A stretch of DNA of 39,857 nucleotides from Streptomyces silaceus (GTDB lineage: Bacteria; Actinomycetota; Actinomycetes; Streptomycetales; Streptomycetaceae). Positions 1-7,648 of this stretch are shown piece by piece. The translations under genes and the position numbers were made by a program. A model generated the notes under the pieces. The model had not been told where the DNA came from. It was given only the letters and a program-made list of their open reading frames with translations, and did no database searches. The stretch is taken from the NCBI RefSeq assembly GCF_001419745.1, contig NZ_LIRJ01000027.1, positions 3,913 through 43,769 on the forward strand, written 5' to 3'. Every line of letters starts with the position of its first letter. Positions within the stretch are counted from its first letter, which is position 1.

Positions 1-18
1 CGCCGCCCGGCCGGACGC

Positions 19-1284
19 CTACTGCGCCGCGTTCGCCGCCTTCACGAGCGCGTCCTTGGTGACCGCGCCCACGTAGACCTTGCCGTCGTCGGTGACGAGG
101 GCGTTGATCAGACGGGTGGAGAAGACCGTGCCGGAGCCGAACGTGCCGCTCACCTGGTCGCCCAGCGAGTCGAGCAGCTTCTGCGCGTCCGGCGGGACGT
201 CGCCCGAGCCGGCGGTCGGCAGGCCCTGGCCGCCCGGCAGCTTCAGCTCGGCGATCGTGCTCCAGCCCTCGCCGACGACCTTCAGGTCGTTGAGGTCCTC
301 TTCCTTGAACTCCTTGCCGCCCTTGGCGTTCCCGCCCTTCGCGCCGTGCTTCCCGTCGGCGTGGTCGTCGGCCTCGGTGACCTTGGCGCCCTTCGGAGGC
401 GTGAAGTCGAAGGTGGACGCGGACGGCTTGCCGAAGTCGACCTTCGTGAAGCCCGCGTCGACGACGGCGGCGCCTCCGGAGGACGGGGTCAGGGTGAACT
501 TGAGCGGCGTACCGGTCTTGGCGTCCACCGCGACCGTGATCTGGCCGACCGTCGAACCGGACTGCTTCGGCTTGATGACCAGGCGGTACGCGTCGCGGCC
601 CGCGACCTGCGCGGTGCCGTCGACCTGCACGGAGGTCGTGCCGTCCACGGCCTTGAGCGCCTGCTCGGCGAACTCGGCCGGGGTGGCGGGAAGTTCGCCC
701 TCCAGGTCCTTGGGCACGTCCTTGTCGGCACCCTTGCCCGAGGAGTCGCCGGCTCCCGCGTCCTTCGCGTGGTACGCCTCGTTCGACGCGCTGTCGTAGG
801 CCCACACGTCGTCGCCGTTGTGGATCAGGCTGTACTCGGCGGCGTCGTCCAGGACGGACAGCTTCTGCCGGTCGGGGCCGTCGGCCGCGACGCGCAGCGT
901 GTGCGTGCCGGACGCCAGCTCCATCAGCTTGCTCTTGGGGTCGGCCGCCGAACCCTTGCCGTCGCCGTCGTCACCGCCGCCCGCGCCGCCACCGGCGAAG
1001 CCGCCCGCCATGCCGCCCATCGACGGCAGGCCCAGATCGGTGCTGATCTTGACGTTTCCGGAGAGCTGCTGGGTGTCCGACGCGGCGATCTTCTCGATGA
1101 GTTCCTTGGCGGTGATCTTCGGCAGATCGGGGTCGCCCGAGGTGGCGAGCGCCGGGACGAGCCCGATGGTCGCCGCCGCCACCCCCGCCACCGCGAGCGG
1201 GACGACGTACCGGGCCGCCTTGTGGCGACCGGCGCGCAGATCCCCGGTCTCACTGGTGTCCTGCTCCGGTTCGTACGGTGCCAT
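19..1284 (-). CDS. LolA-like / DUF2092-type membrane-anchored protein
   Basis: A 421-residue protein. A polar N-terminus is followed by one hydrophobic segment at about residues 27–47 (YVVPLAVAGVAAATIGLVPA), so it is probably anchored in or exported across the membrane. The rest is a beta-rich repeat of the kind annotated in Streptomyces as outer-membrane lipoprotein carrier LolA-like or DUF2092, interrupted by a Gly/Asp-rich linker near residues 75–100 and a Lys/Gly-rich linker in the second half. No lipobox cysteine is visible. The start is the ATG at 1282–1284, preceded by a good ribosome site (GGAGGTAGGG); the open frame continues upstream without a comparable site. Actinobacteria have no Lol system, so lipoprotein carriage in the E. 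coli sense is unlikely. Any downstream partner lies outside the window. Family assignment is by resemblance; the function is unknown. Confidence 0.75.
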   Translation of the reverse strand: MAPYEPEQDTSETGDLRAGRHKAARYVVPLAVAGVAAATIGLVPALATSGDPDLPKITAKELIEKIAASDTQQLSGNVKISTDLGLPSMGGMAGGFAGGGAGGGDDGDGKGSAADPKSKLMELASGTHTLRVAADGPDRQKLSVLDDAAEYSLIHNGDDVWAYDSASNEAYHAKDAGAGDSSGKGADKDVPKDLEGELPATPAEFAEQALKAVDGTTSVQVDGTAQVAGRDAYRLVIKPKQSGSTVGQITVAVDAKTGTPLKFTLTPSSGGAAVVDAGFTKVDFGKPSASTFDFTPPKGAKVTEADDHADGKHGAKGGNAKGGKEFKEEDLNDLKVVGEGWSTIAELKLPGGQGLPTAGSGDVPPDAQKLLDSLGDQVSGTFGSGTVFSTRLINALVTDDGKVYVGAVTKDALVKAANAAQ

Positions 1285-1473
1285 TGTGTGCCCTACCTCC
1301 GTGGTCGGCGGCGGCCTTCTCCCAGTACGTGCCCACGTCCACCCCGCGCCGCCATTCTCACCCGAATTGGTCAGGAGTGGTGGTCCTTGTTCGCTTCCAT
1401 CCGACCAAATCGGCCGACGAGAAGCGTCAGACCCCGGGCGCAACTCCACGTACTGCCCTGGGATGACACACAA

Positions 1474-1514
1474 CGGCGGCGCCTCCCCCGTCCCGTAGGG
1501 GGTGGGCGCCGCCG
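1474..1514 (-). terminator. Hairpin terminator downstream of the CHRD gene
   Basis: Perfect 10-bp arms CGGCGGCGCC (1474–1483) and GGCGCCGCCG (1505–1514) enclose an inner CCCCC/GGGGG pairing. It begins about 24 bp beyond the stop of the minus-strand CHRD gene and before the LolA-like gene. There is no U-tract, as usual for high-GC actinobacteria. Confidence 0.7.
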
Positions 1515-1537
1515 ATCGTCAGGGGTGTCAGGGGTGT

Positions 1538-2605
1538 TCAGGCCCGCACGAACACGTAGTCGGCCTGGTACGGCACGCCCACGATCTCGCCGGGCGTGCA
1601 GGCGCGCGTCGGCTGTACGCCGCCGACCGTGTTCAGCCGCAGGATCTCCACCGTTGTGCCGAGCAGTCCGCCGCGCCCGCCGATCCGGGTGGCCGCGAGA
1701 TCCAGCTCAGGGATGTTCCCGTCACCGTTCGGGGTCTTGGAGATCACCCGGCCGGTGACGCCGCTGCCGTCGGGGGCGACCCACTGCGGGGTGCCGGAGC
1801 CGGGCGCGGTGAAGCGGTGGGCGATGTTCCCTTGGAGCCGGGCCCGTACGTCGCGCTGCGCGAAGGCGGGCTTCCCTGAGCCGTCGTCGGCCTTCTTGCA
1901 CTCGTAGATCTGCTTGCCCTCGACCACCGAGGCCTGGAAGTTGGCCGATGCGTTGCGGAAGTCGACGTCAGCGCTCAGCTTGTTGAGCTGGCCCCGGACC
2001 GCGCCGCCCGGGAACTCGGTGGTGTGCAGGTTGGCGTAGAAGCTGTGCGGGTCGGCCGTCAGGCGGGCGAGCACGCCGGCGTCGTCGACGCGGACCGTGC
2101 CGGTGACGGTGTTGCCCTTGCCCCTCTTGCCGCTCTTGTCGAGCAGCTTGGTGAAGTCGACCTTGACGGCACCGTTCGCCCCCTTGGCGCCCTCGTGGAG
2201 ATGGAGGGCGGTGGGCCTGCCGGTGCCGCGCCACGTGACGGTGACCGAGACCTTGTCGCCCTTGACCCGGACGAACTCCAGCGCGCGGCCGTCCTTGTCG
2301 CCGACGGCGGGCCCGCCCTGCACCGGCACCTCGTTCGCGCCGTTCATGCTCGCCGCGAGGACCGTTCCGCCGCTCCGGCCCCCACCACTGGCGGCGGCCC
2401 GCTCCCCGGTGTCGCCGCTCGCGCTGCCCGGCAGGACCGCGACGGCCACGCCGGCCGCGAGGACGACGGCGGCACCCGAGGCGATCAGGGCGCGGCGCCG
2501 GGACGCGCCGCTCGACGTACCAGGCGTACCAGATGTACCGGATATACCGGGTGCGCTCGTCGTGCTCGATGTACCGGACGTACTCGACGTACCAAAAGCG
2601 CTCAT
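1538..2605 (-). CDS. Exported CHRD-domain protein with DUF3455-like C-terminus
   Basis: 355 residues. Residues 1–34 are a Gly/Thr/Ser tripeptide-repeat tract. Then comes SRRRALIASGAAVVLAAGVAVAV (given here only as positions 35–58), an arginine-led hydrophobic signal resembling a Tat signal or a membrane anchor. Residues 81–208 match the CHRD domain (AxMNGANEVP start, THLHLHEG-like TALHLHEG, FYANLHT, FPGGAVRGQL end). Residues 220–355 resemble DUF3455 (IYECK, HRFTAPGSGTPQW, DGSGVTGRV). The ATG at 2603–2605 is chosen because it starts the repeat tract and signal; its ribosome site is weak. CHRD domains occur in extracellular proteins and their biochemical role is not established. A Crp-like palindrome lies about 105 bp upstream. 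The two-domain arrangement is what I see; the function is not known. Confidence 0.8.
   Translation of the reverse strand: MSAFGTSSTSGTSSTTSAPGISGTSGTPGTSSGASRRRALIASGAAVVLAAGVAVAVLPGSASGDTGERAAASGGGRSGGTVLAASMNGANEVPVQGGPAVGDKDGRALEFVRVKGDKVSVTVTWRGTGRPTALHLHEGAKGANGAVKVDFTKLLDKSGKRGKGNTVTGTVRVDDAGVLARLTADPHSFYANLHTTEFPGGAVRGQLNKLSADVDFRNASANFQASVVEGKQIYECKKADDGSGKPAFAQRDVRARLQGNIAHRFTAPGSGTPQWVAPDGSGVTGRVISKTPNGDGNIPELDLAATRIGGRGGLLGTTVEILRLNTVGGVQPTRACTPGEIVGVPYQADYVFVRA
2514..2594. repeat. 9-bp tandem repeat encoding Gly-Thr-Ser/Pro triplets
   Basis: Nine consecutive 9-bp units related to GACGTACCA (variants GGCGTACCA, GATGTACCG, GATATACCG and others) lie in frame in the 5' end of the CHRD gene. 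On the minus strand they encode GTS, GTP, GIS, STS and similar tripeptides at residues 4–30. Confidence 0.8.
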
Positions 2606-2707
2606 GTCGTGACTTCTCCCCGTACCTGAGCCGACGCCCCCTGCGTCGGCTTCCGGCGAGAAGTACGGAATGGATCCGAGCCTGGACTCAATCCAGCACG
2701 AGTCCAC

Positions 2708-2727
2708 CGTGTGACGTGAATCACACG
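2708..2727. promoter_or_regulatory. Crp-like palindrome upstream of the CHRD gene
   Basis: CGTGTGA-N6-TCACACG is a perfect inverted repeat with 7-bp arms and a 6-bp spacer. It contains TGTGA-N6-TCACA, the classical Crp/Fnr-type site. It lies about 105 bp upstream of the CHRD start codon and abuts the terminator of the polyprenyl synthase gene. Streptomyces has a Crp protein recognising a related GTG/CAC half-site pattern. It deviates from the Rex consensus at three defined positions. Binding is inferred, not shown. Confidence 0.55.
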
Positions 2728-2760
2728 CGCGGGGGCGTGTCCGAAGGCCGTCCCCGCGCG
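2726..2760 (-). terminator. Hairpin terminator of the polyprenyl synthase gene
   Basis: CGCGCGGGG (2726–2734) pairs with CCCCGCGCG (2752–2760), extended inward by three further pairs including one G-U, around an 11-nt loop. It starts about 11 bp past the stop codon at 2772. Confidence 0.65.
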
Positions 2761-2771
2761 CCCCGGAGGCC

Positions 2772-3782
2772 TCAGCCCGCCCGGTGCACCACCAGGTCGC
2801 ACAGCTCCACCAGCGCTGCCTTCGCGTCGCACTCCGGCAGCGGCGCCAGCGCGGCCCGCGCGTCCTCCGCATAGCGCACGGTGTCCCGGCGGGCCTGCTC
2901 CAGCGCCGGGTGCACCCGCAGCCGGGCGAGCGCCTCGGCGTGCCGCGCGTCGTCCGTGAGGTCGGAGTCGAGCAGCTCGCTCAGCGCGATGTCCTCGGCG
3001 AGGCCGAGCCGCGCCACGCGTTCGCGCAGCCGCAGCACCGGCAGCGTGGGGATGCCCTCGCGCAGGTCCGTGCCCGGCGTCTTGCCGGACTCGTGCGAGT
3101 CGGAGGCGATGTCGAGGACGTCGTCGGCGAGCTGGAAGGCGACGCCGAGCCGCTCGCCGTACTGCGTCAGGACGTCGACGACGGTCTCGTCGGCGCCCGA
3201 CATCATCGCGCCGAACCGGCACGCCACGGCGACCAGCGAGCCGGTCTTGCCGCTGAGCACGTCGAGGTAGTGGTCGACCGGGTCGCGGCCCTCGGTCGGC
3301 CCCGCGGTCTCCAGGATCTGGCCGGTGACCAGGCGTTCGAAGGCCTCCGCCTGGATGCGGACCGCCTCCGGGCCGAGGTCGGCCAGGATGTACGAGGCGC
3401 GGGCGAAGAGGAAGTCACCGGTCAGGACGGCGACGGAGTTGCCCCAGCGCTGGTTGGCGCTGGCGACGCCGCGGCGCACGTCCGCCTCGTCCATCACGTC
3501 GTCGTGGTACAGCGTCGCGAGGTGCGTGAGCTCGACGACCACGGCGGAGGGCACGACACCCGGCGCGTACGGATCACCGAACTGCGAGGCGAGCATCACG
3601 AGCAGCGGGCGGAAACGCTTTCCCCCGGCGCGCACGAGGTGCTGGGCGGCCTCGGTGATGAAGGGGACCTCGCTCTTGGTGGCCTCGAGCAGGCCCTCCT
3701 CGACAGCCGCCAACCCTGCCTGGACATCGGCTTCGAGAGCCTGGTCCCGCACGCTCAGCCCAAAAGGCCCGACGACGGTCAC
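2772..3782 (-). CDS. Polyprenyl (long-chain trans-prenyl) diphosphate synthase
   Basis: 336 residues, the full length of the family. The enzyme adds isopentenyl diphosphate units to an allylic primer, and the product is most likely the menaquinone side chain. Key motifs are GGKRFRP (53–59, substrate binding), the first Asp-rich motif DDVMD (94–98), GKT (178–180) and FQLADDVLD (216–224) with the second Asp-rich motif. The residues before DDVMD (THLATLYH) have no bulky pair that clearly predicts a short chain, which fits a long-chain synthase, but exact product length cannot be read. The start is GTG at 3780–3782 with an AGGAG site about 10 nt upstream. It is divergent from the POT transporter gene. 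The nearby nuo operon and geranylgeranyl-reductase-like gene support a menaquinone role by context. Confidence 0.92.
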   Translation of the reverse strand: MTVVGPFGLSVRDQALEADVQAGLAAVEEGLLEATKSEVPFITEAAQHLVRAGGKRFRPLLVMLASQFGDPYAPGVVPSAVVVELTHLATLYHDDVMDEADVRRGVASANQRWGNSVAVLTGDFLFARASYILADLGPEAVRIQAEAFERLVTGQILETAGPTEGRDPVDHYLDVLSGKTGSLVAVACRFGAMMSGADETVVDVLTQYGERLGVAFQLADDVLDIASDSHESGKTPGTDLREGIPTLPVLRLRERVARLGLAEDIALSELLDSDLTDDARHAEALARLRVHPALEQARRDTVRYAEDARAALAPLPECDAKAALVELCDLVVHRAG

Positions 3783-4086
3783 GAGAGGTTCTCCTGTCTG
3801 CTGACGATCACATGGCGAACTCGGTCGATCATTGGATCTCGGTCGATGACACGGTTTGTCGATGTGTCGCTGCCATCACTCAAGTCAGCGTATCCGGTCG
3901 ACTTTCGATCACGGCGAGCACCTGCCCGCCCGTCGCCCCGGTCGAAGCGGTACGTGCCGTTCCTCCCCCGTCCGAGGACCGTGGCCGGGCGGAGTGCGTT
4001 CTCCCCCGGTATGTTCTTGATCAGCTCATAAGCCCGAGAAGACACGTCACACACCAGAGGAACCGTAACAACCGGGAGAACCCGCT
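3783..4086. other. Divergent intergenic region with direct repeats
   Basis: About 300 bp between the divergent polyprenyl synthase and POT genes, so promoters for both must lie here. I see no convincing -35/-10 pair and no gene. CTCGGTCGAT occurs twice in direct orientation at 3820–3829 and 3838–3847, with further TCGAT half-copies to about 3860, close upstream of the synthase start. Confidence 0.5.
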
Positions 4087-5601
4087 TTGTCCCGTCCTAC
4101 GGCCGAGTACGAGCCGCCCGCAGAGCAGCCGACGGATCCTCCGCCGGGCGACGACCACGCCTTCTTCGGACAGCCGCGCGGTCTCCTCACCCTCTCCGGC
4201 CTGGAGGTCTGGGAGCGCTTCTCGTTCCTCGGTATGCAGGCCATCCTGGTCCTCTACTTCGCCGACTCGGTCGCGAACGACGGCATGGGGATGGATCCCG
4301 GCACGGCCGCGTCGGTCTCCGCGGCGTACGGGACGCTGGTCTATCTCGTCTCCGTGGCGGGCGGCTGGCTCGCCGACCGCATCCTCGGCTCCTACCGCGC
4401 GGTCCTGTGGGGCGGCATCCTGATCGCCTGCGGCCACTACTCGATGGCCGTGCCGACCCCGACCATGACGTGGGTGGGGCTCGGCCTGATCAGCGCCGGC
4501 ACCGGCCTGCTGAAGCCCAACGTGGCCTCCATGGTCGGCAAGCTCTACCGCACCGAGGACGAGCGCCGCGACGCCGGCTTCGCGCTGTACTACATGGCGA
4601 TCAACGTGGGCGCCTTCGCGGGACCGCTGATCACCGGCTGGCTCGGCGACCACAAGGGCTGGCACTGGGGGTTCTCGGCGGCCGCGATCGGCATGACCTT
4701 CGGTCTGATCCAGTACGTGACGGGGCGCCGCCACCTCGCCGGACGCAAGGCCTCCGCGGAGTTCGCGCTGCCCCGGGAGGCGATGCGCCGGGCGGTCCTG
4801 ACCATCGTGGCCGGGCTCGTCGCCGTCGCCGCCCTCGCGGGCGTCCTGGCCGCCGTCGGCTGGCTCACCATGGACCGCTTCGTCGACCTGCTCACCCTCA
4901 TCTCGGTGATCGCGCCGGTCGTCTACTTCGCGGTGATGTTCCGCAGCCCGCGCGTCACCTCCGAGGAGCGGGGCCGCCTGCGCCCCTACGTGGTGCTCTT
5001 CCTCGCCTCGGTCGTCTTCAACTTCATCCTCTTCCAGGCCTACTCGACGATGATGCTGCTGGCCTCGACGAACGCGCGGACGTCGATCCTCGGCTTCCAC
5101 TTCCCGGCCAGCTGGTACGCCTCCGCGCTCGGCGCCTTCGAGGTCGCCCTCGCCCCCGTGGTCGCCGCCGCCTGGGCGCGGATGGGCCCGCGCCAGCCGC
5201 ACGCCTCCAACAAGATCGCGCTCGGCGTGATCCTGGGCGGCCTGTCGTTCCTGCTGATGGTCCTGCCCACCTCGGGGCACAGCGGGGACTCGTACCGCAT
5301 GGCCGCCTGGTGGATCGTCGGCTCCTACCTGCTGCTCGGGCTCGGCGACGTCCTCCTGGAGACCTCGGGCATGTCGGCGACGACCAAGCTGGCCCCGAAG
5401 GCCTTCGCCAGCCAGACGATGGCGCTGTGGTTCCTCTCCCTCGCGCTCGCCAACGGCATCCAGGCACAGGTCGTGAAGCTGTACGGAGAGGTCTCCAACC
5501 CGGCGTACTTCGGCGTGAACGGCGCCGTCGCCGTGGCCGCGGGACTCGCCGTGATCGCGCTCGCGCCCTGGCTGCGCCGCACCATGCACCCCGTCCACTG
5601 A
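4087..5601 (+). CDS. POT/PTR family proton-dependent oligopeptide transporter
   Basis: 504 residues with about 12–14 predicted membrane spans. The ExxERF motif, typical of POT proton coupling, is at 40–45 (E..ERFSFLGM). A PTR2-like segment follows with LYYMAINVGAFAGPL, matching the FYxxINxGs signature. Members import di- and tripeptides with protons across the cytoplasmic membrane; substrate specificity cannot be read here. The start is TTG at 4087, chosen because a GGGAGA ribosome site lies about 8 nt upstream and the next in-frame ATG falls inside the first conserved motif. It is followed after 46 bp by a CocE/NonD hydrolase gene on the same strand, which suggests peptide or ester import coupled to hydrolysis. 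Confidence 0.9.
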   Translation: MSRPTAEYEPPAEQPTDPPPGDDHAFFGQPRGLLTLSGLEVWERFSFLGMQAILVLYFADSVANDGMGMDPGTAASVSAAYGTLVYLVSVAGGWLADRILGSYRAVLWGGILIACGHYSMAVPTPTMTWVGLGLISAGTGLLKPNVASMVGKLYRTEDERRDAGFALYYMAINVGAFAGPLITGWLGDHKGWHWGFSAAAIGMTFGLIQYVTGRRHLAGRKASAEFALPREAMRRAVLTIVAGLVAVAALAGVLAAVGWLTMDRFVDLLTLISVIAPVVYFAVMFRSPRVTSEERGRLRPYVVLFLASVVFNFILFQAYSTMMLLASTNARTSILGFHFPASWYASALGAFEVALAPVVAAAWARMGPRQPHASNKIALGVILGGLSFLLMVLPTSGHSGDSYRMAAWWIVGSYLLLGLGDVLLETSGMSATTKLAPKAFASQTMALWFLSLALANGIQAQVVKLYGEVSNPAYFGVNGAVAVAAGLAVIALAPWLRRTMHPVH

Positions 5602-5639
5602 GGGCACCCCGCCCACCGGGGACAACCCGTCCACTGAGG
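5590..5639 (+). repeat. 14-bp direct repeat at the POT/hydrolase junction
   Basis: CCCGTCCACTGAGG occurs at 5590–5603, where it contains the POT stop codon, and again at 5626–5639, where its GAGG acts as the ribosome site of the hydrolase start at 5648. The copies are offset by 36 bp. Confidence 0.75.
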
Positions 5640-5647
5640 TTCCTCCC

Positions 5648-7648
5648 ATGCCGCACCCGAAGATCCGGACCGACTTCCCGTACGAGACCACCCACGAGGA
5701 CGTCCGCGTCCCCCTCGCGGACGGGACCGGGCTCTACGCGCGCGTGTGGCGCCCGGTCACCGACGAACCCGTCCCCGTGCTCCTGGAGTACCTCCCCTAC
5801 CGGCTCAGCGACTGGACGGCACCGCGCGACTGGCAGCGCCATCCCTGGTACGCGGGCCACGGCTACGCCTCCGTGCGCGTCGACGTGCGCGGGCACGGCA
5901 ACAGCGAGGGCCTGCCCACCGACGAGTACTCGGCGCAGGAGCTGGCGGACGGCGTCGAGGTGGTGAACTGGCTGGCCGCGCAGCCCTGGTCGAACGGCCG
6001 GGTCGGCATGTTCGGCATCTCCTGGGGCGGCTTCAACTCCCTCCAGATCGCGGCGCTCGCGCCCGAGCCGCTCAAGGCGATCGTCACGGTCTGCTCCGCG
6101 GACGACCGTTATGACAACGACGTGCACTACATGGGTGGTTCCGTCCTCGCGGTGGACATGCACGCCTGGGCGGCGACGATGCTCGCCTTCGTGTCGCGCC
6201 CGCCGGACCCGCAGTTCGTGGGCGACGCGTGGCGCGAGATGTGGCTGACGCGCCTGGAGGCCGTCGACCCGTTCATCCACACCTGGCTGGACCACCAGAC
6301 CCGCGACGCGTACTGGCGGCACGGCAGCGTCTGCGAGGACTACTCCGCGATCGGCGCCGCGGTCCTCGCGGTGGGCGGCTGGCACGACCCGTACCGCGAC
6401 ACGGTCCTGCGCCTGGTCGAACACCTCCCCGACCACCAGGTGCGGGGGCTCATCGGCCCCTGGTCGCACCAGTACCCCGACCGCGGCCTGCCCCCGGGAC
6501 CGGCGATCGGCTTCCTCCAGGAGACGCTGCGCTGGTGGGACCACCACCTCAAGGGCATCGACACCGGAGTGATGGCCGAGCCGAAACTCCGCTCCTGGAT
6601 CAGTGATTCGCACCCCCCGGCGACGGTCTACGAGGAGATGCAGGGCGGCTGGGTGGGCGACCCGGCCTGGCCCTCACCGAACGTCACGCCCGTCACGTAC
6701 GCCCTCCAGGGCAGCCCTCTTCTGGTCGACTCCCCCCAGCACACCGGCCTGGACGCCGGCCGCTTCTTCCCCTTCGGCAACGACGCCGACCTGCCGCCCG
6801 ACCAGCGGGACGAGGACGCGAAGTCGGCGTGCTTCGAGTTCGAGGTCCCTGCGGAGGTACGCGTTCTGGGACGGCCCAGGGTGACGCTGCGGCTGCGCAT
6901 GGACGTGCCGTACGGCCAGGCCGTCGCGCGGCTGTGCGACGTCGCGCCCGACGGCTCGTCCACCCTGGTCACCCGGGGCGTGCTCAACCTCTCCGCCCGG
7001 CACGGCAGGGACCGGGCCGACGCCTGGCCGCCCGGCGCCACCGAGGACGTCACCTTCGAGCTCAACGGCATCGGCCACACCTTCCCCGCTGGCCACCGCA
7101 TCCGCCTCGCGGTGTCGTCCGCGTACTGGCCCTGGATCTGGCCGCAGGCCGACTCGGCGGGCTTCACCCTGGAGCCGGTGGGCAGCTCCGTCGAACTGCC
7201 CGTGCGCGAGGGCGGCCCGGACCCGTCGATCACCTTCGAGGCACCGGAACAGTCCGAGCCGCTGGGCGTCGTCTACCCGGCGACCCTGGACGAGCAGCGG
7301 CCCGAGCGTCTGGTCGTACGCGATGTCGCCAAGGGCGAGTGGCGTCTGGAGGTCGACCCCCGGTACGGCGGCACGCGCGTGTACCCCGACGGCCTCGAAT
7401 TCACCGAGGACGCCCTGGAGACGTACACGATCCAGGAGGGCGACCCGCTGAGCGCCCGCACCCGCTCGGACTGGACCATCCGTCTGCACCGTCCCGAACT
7501 CGCCTGGGACGTCACGGTGGAGACGCGCTCGGAGATCACCTGCGACGCGACGGACTTCATCACCGCGAACGAGGTGGTGTGCCGGGACGGCGGAGAGGTC
7601 GTCTTCCACCGGACGTGGGAGAAGCGGATCCGGCGGACCGCGGGCTAG
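5648..7648 (+). CDS. CocE/NonD family hydrolase (peptidase S15-like)
   Basis: 666 residues. The alpha/beta-hydrolase core has HEDVRVPLADGTGLYARVW at the start, DVRGHGNSEG at 79–88, and the nucleophile elbow GISWGG with Ser125. A helical cap follows, then a C-terminal jelly-roll domain (from about 340) typical of the CocE/X-Pro dipeptidyl-peptidase C-terminal region (FEVPAEVRVLGRPRVTLRL, FPAGHRIRLAVSSAYWPWIWPQ). The general reaction is acyl or peptide bond hydrolysis; the true substrate is unknown. The C-terminal 150 residues (EWRLEVDPRYGGTRVYPDG onward) extend beyond the minimal family. The start is ATG at 5648 with GAGG 8 nt upstream, inside a duplicated 14-bp element. No signal peptide is seen, so it is probably cytoplasmic. 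Its last 89 bp overlap the convergent HAD gene. Confidence 0.88.
   Translation: MPHPKIRTDFPYETTHEDVRVPLADGTGLYARVWRPVTDEPVPVLLEYLPYRLSDWTAPRDWQRHPWYAGHGYASVRVDVRGHGNSEGLPTDEYSAQELADGVEVVNWLAAQPWSNGRVGMFGISWGGFNSLQIAALAPEPLKAIVTVCSADDRYDNDVHYMGGSVLAVDMHAWAATMLAFVSRPPDPQFVGDAWREMWLTRLEAVDPFIHTWLDHQTRDAYWRHGSVCEDYSAIGAAVLAVGGWHDPYRDTVLRLVEHLPDHQVRGLIGPWSHQYPDRGLPPGPAIGFLQETLRWWDHHLKGIDTGVMAEPKLRSWISDSHPPATVYEEMQGGWVGDPAWPSPNVTPVTYALQGSPLLVDSPQHTGLDAGRFFPFGNDADLPPDQRDEDAKSACFEFEVPAEVRVLGRPRVTLRLRMDVPYGQAVARLCDVAPDGSSTLVTRGVLNLSARHGRDRADAWPPGATEDVTFELNGIGHTFPAGHRIRLAVSSAYWPWIWPQADSAGFTLEPVGSSVELPVREGGPDPSITFEAPEQSEPLGVVYPATLDEQRPERLVVRDVAKGEWRLEVDPRYGGTRVYPDGLEFTEDALETYTIQEGDPLSARTRSDWTIRLHRPELAWDVTVETRSEITCDATDFITANEVVCRDGGEVVFHRTWEKRIRRTAG

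Noticed and set aside
2709..2726. Rex operator reading of the palindrome upstream of the CHRD gene
   Set aside because: Spacing and outer bases fit, but it departs from the Rex consensus at three defined positions, so a Crp-type site is favoured.
4021..5691. 556-residue minus-strand open frame
   Set aside because: Antisense to the POT transporter; His/Asp/Arg/Gly-rich without family resemblance.
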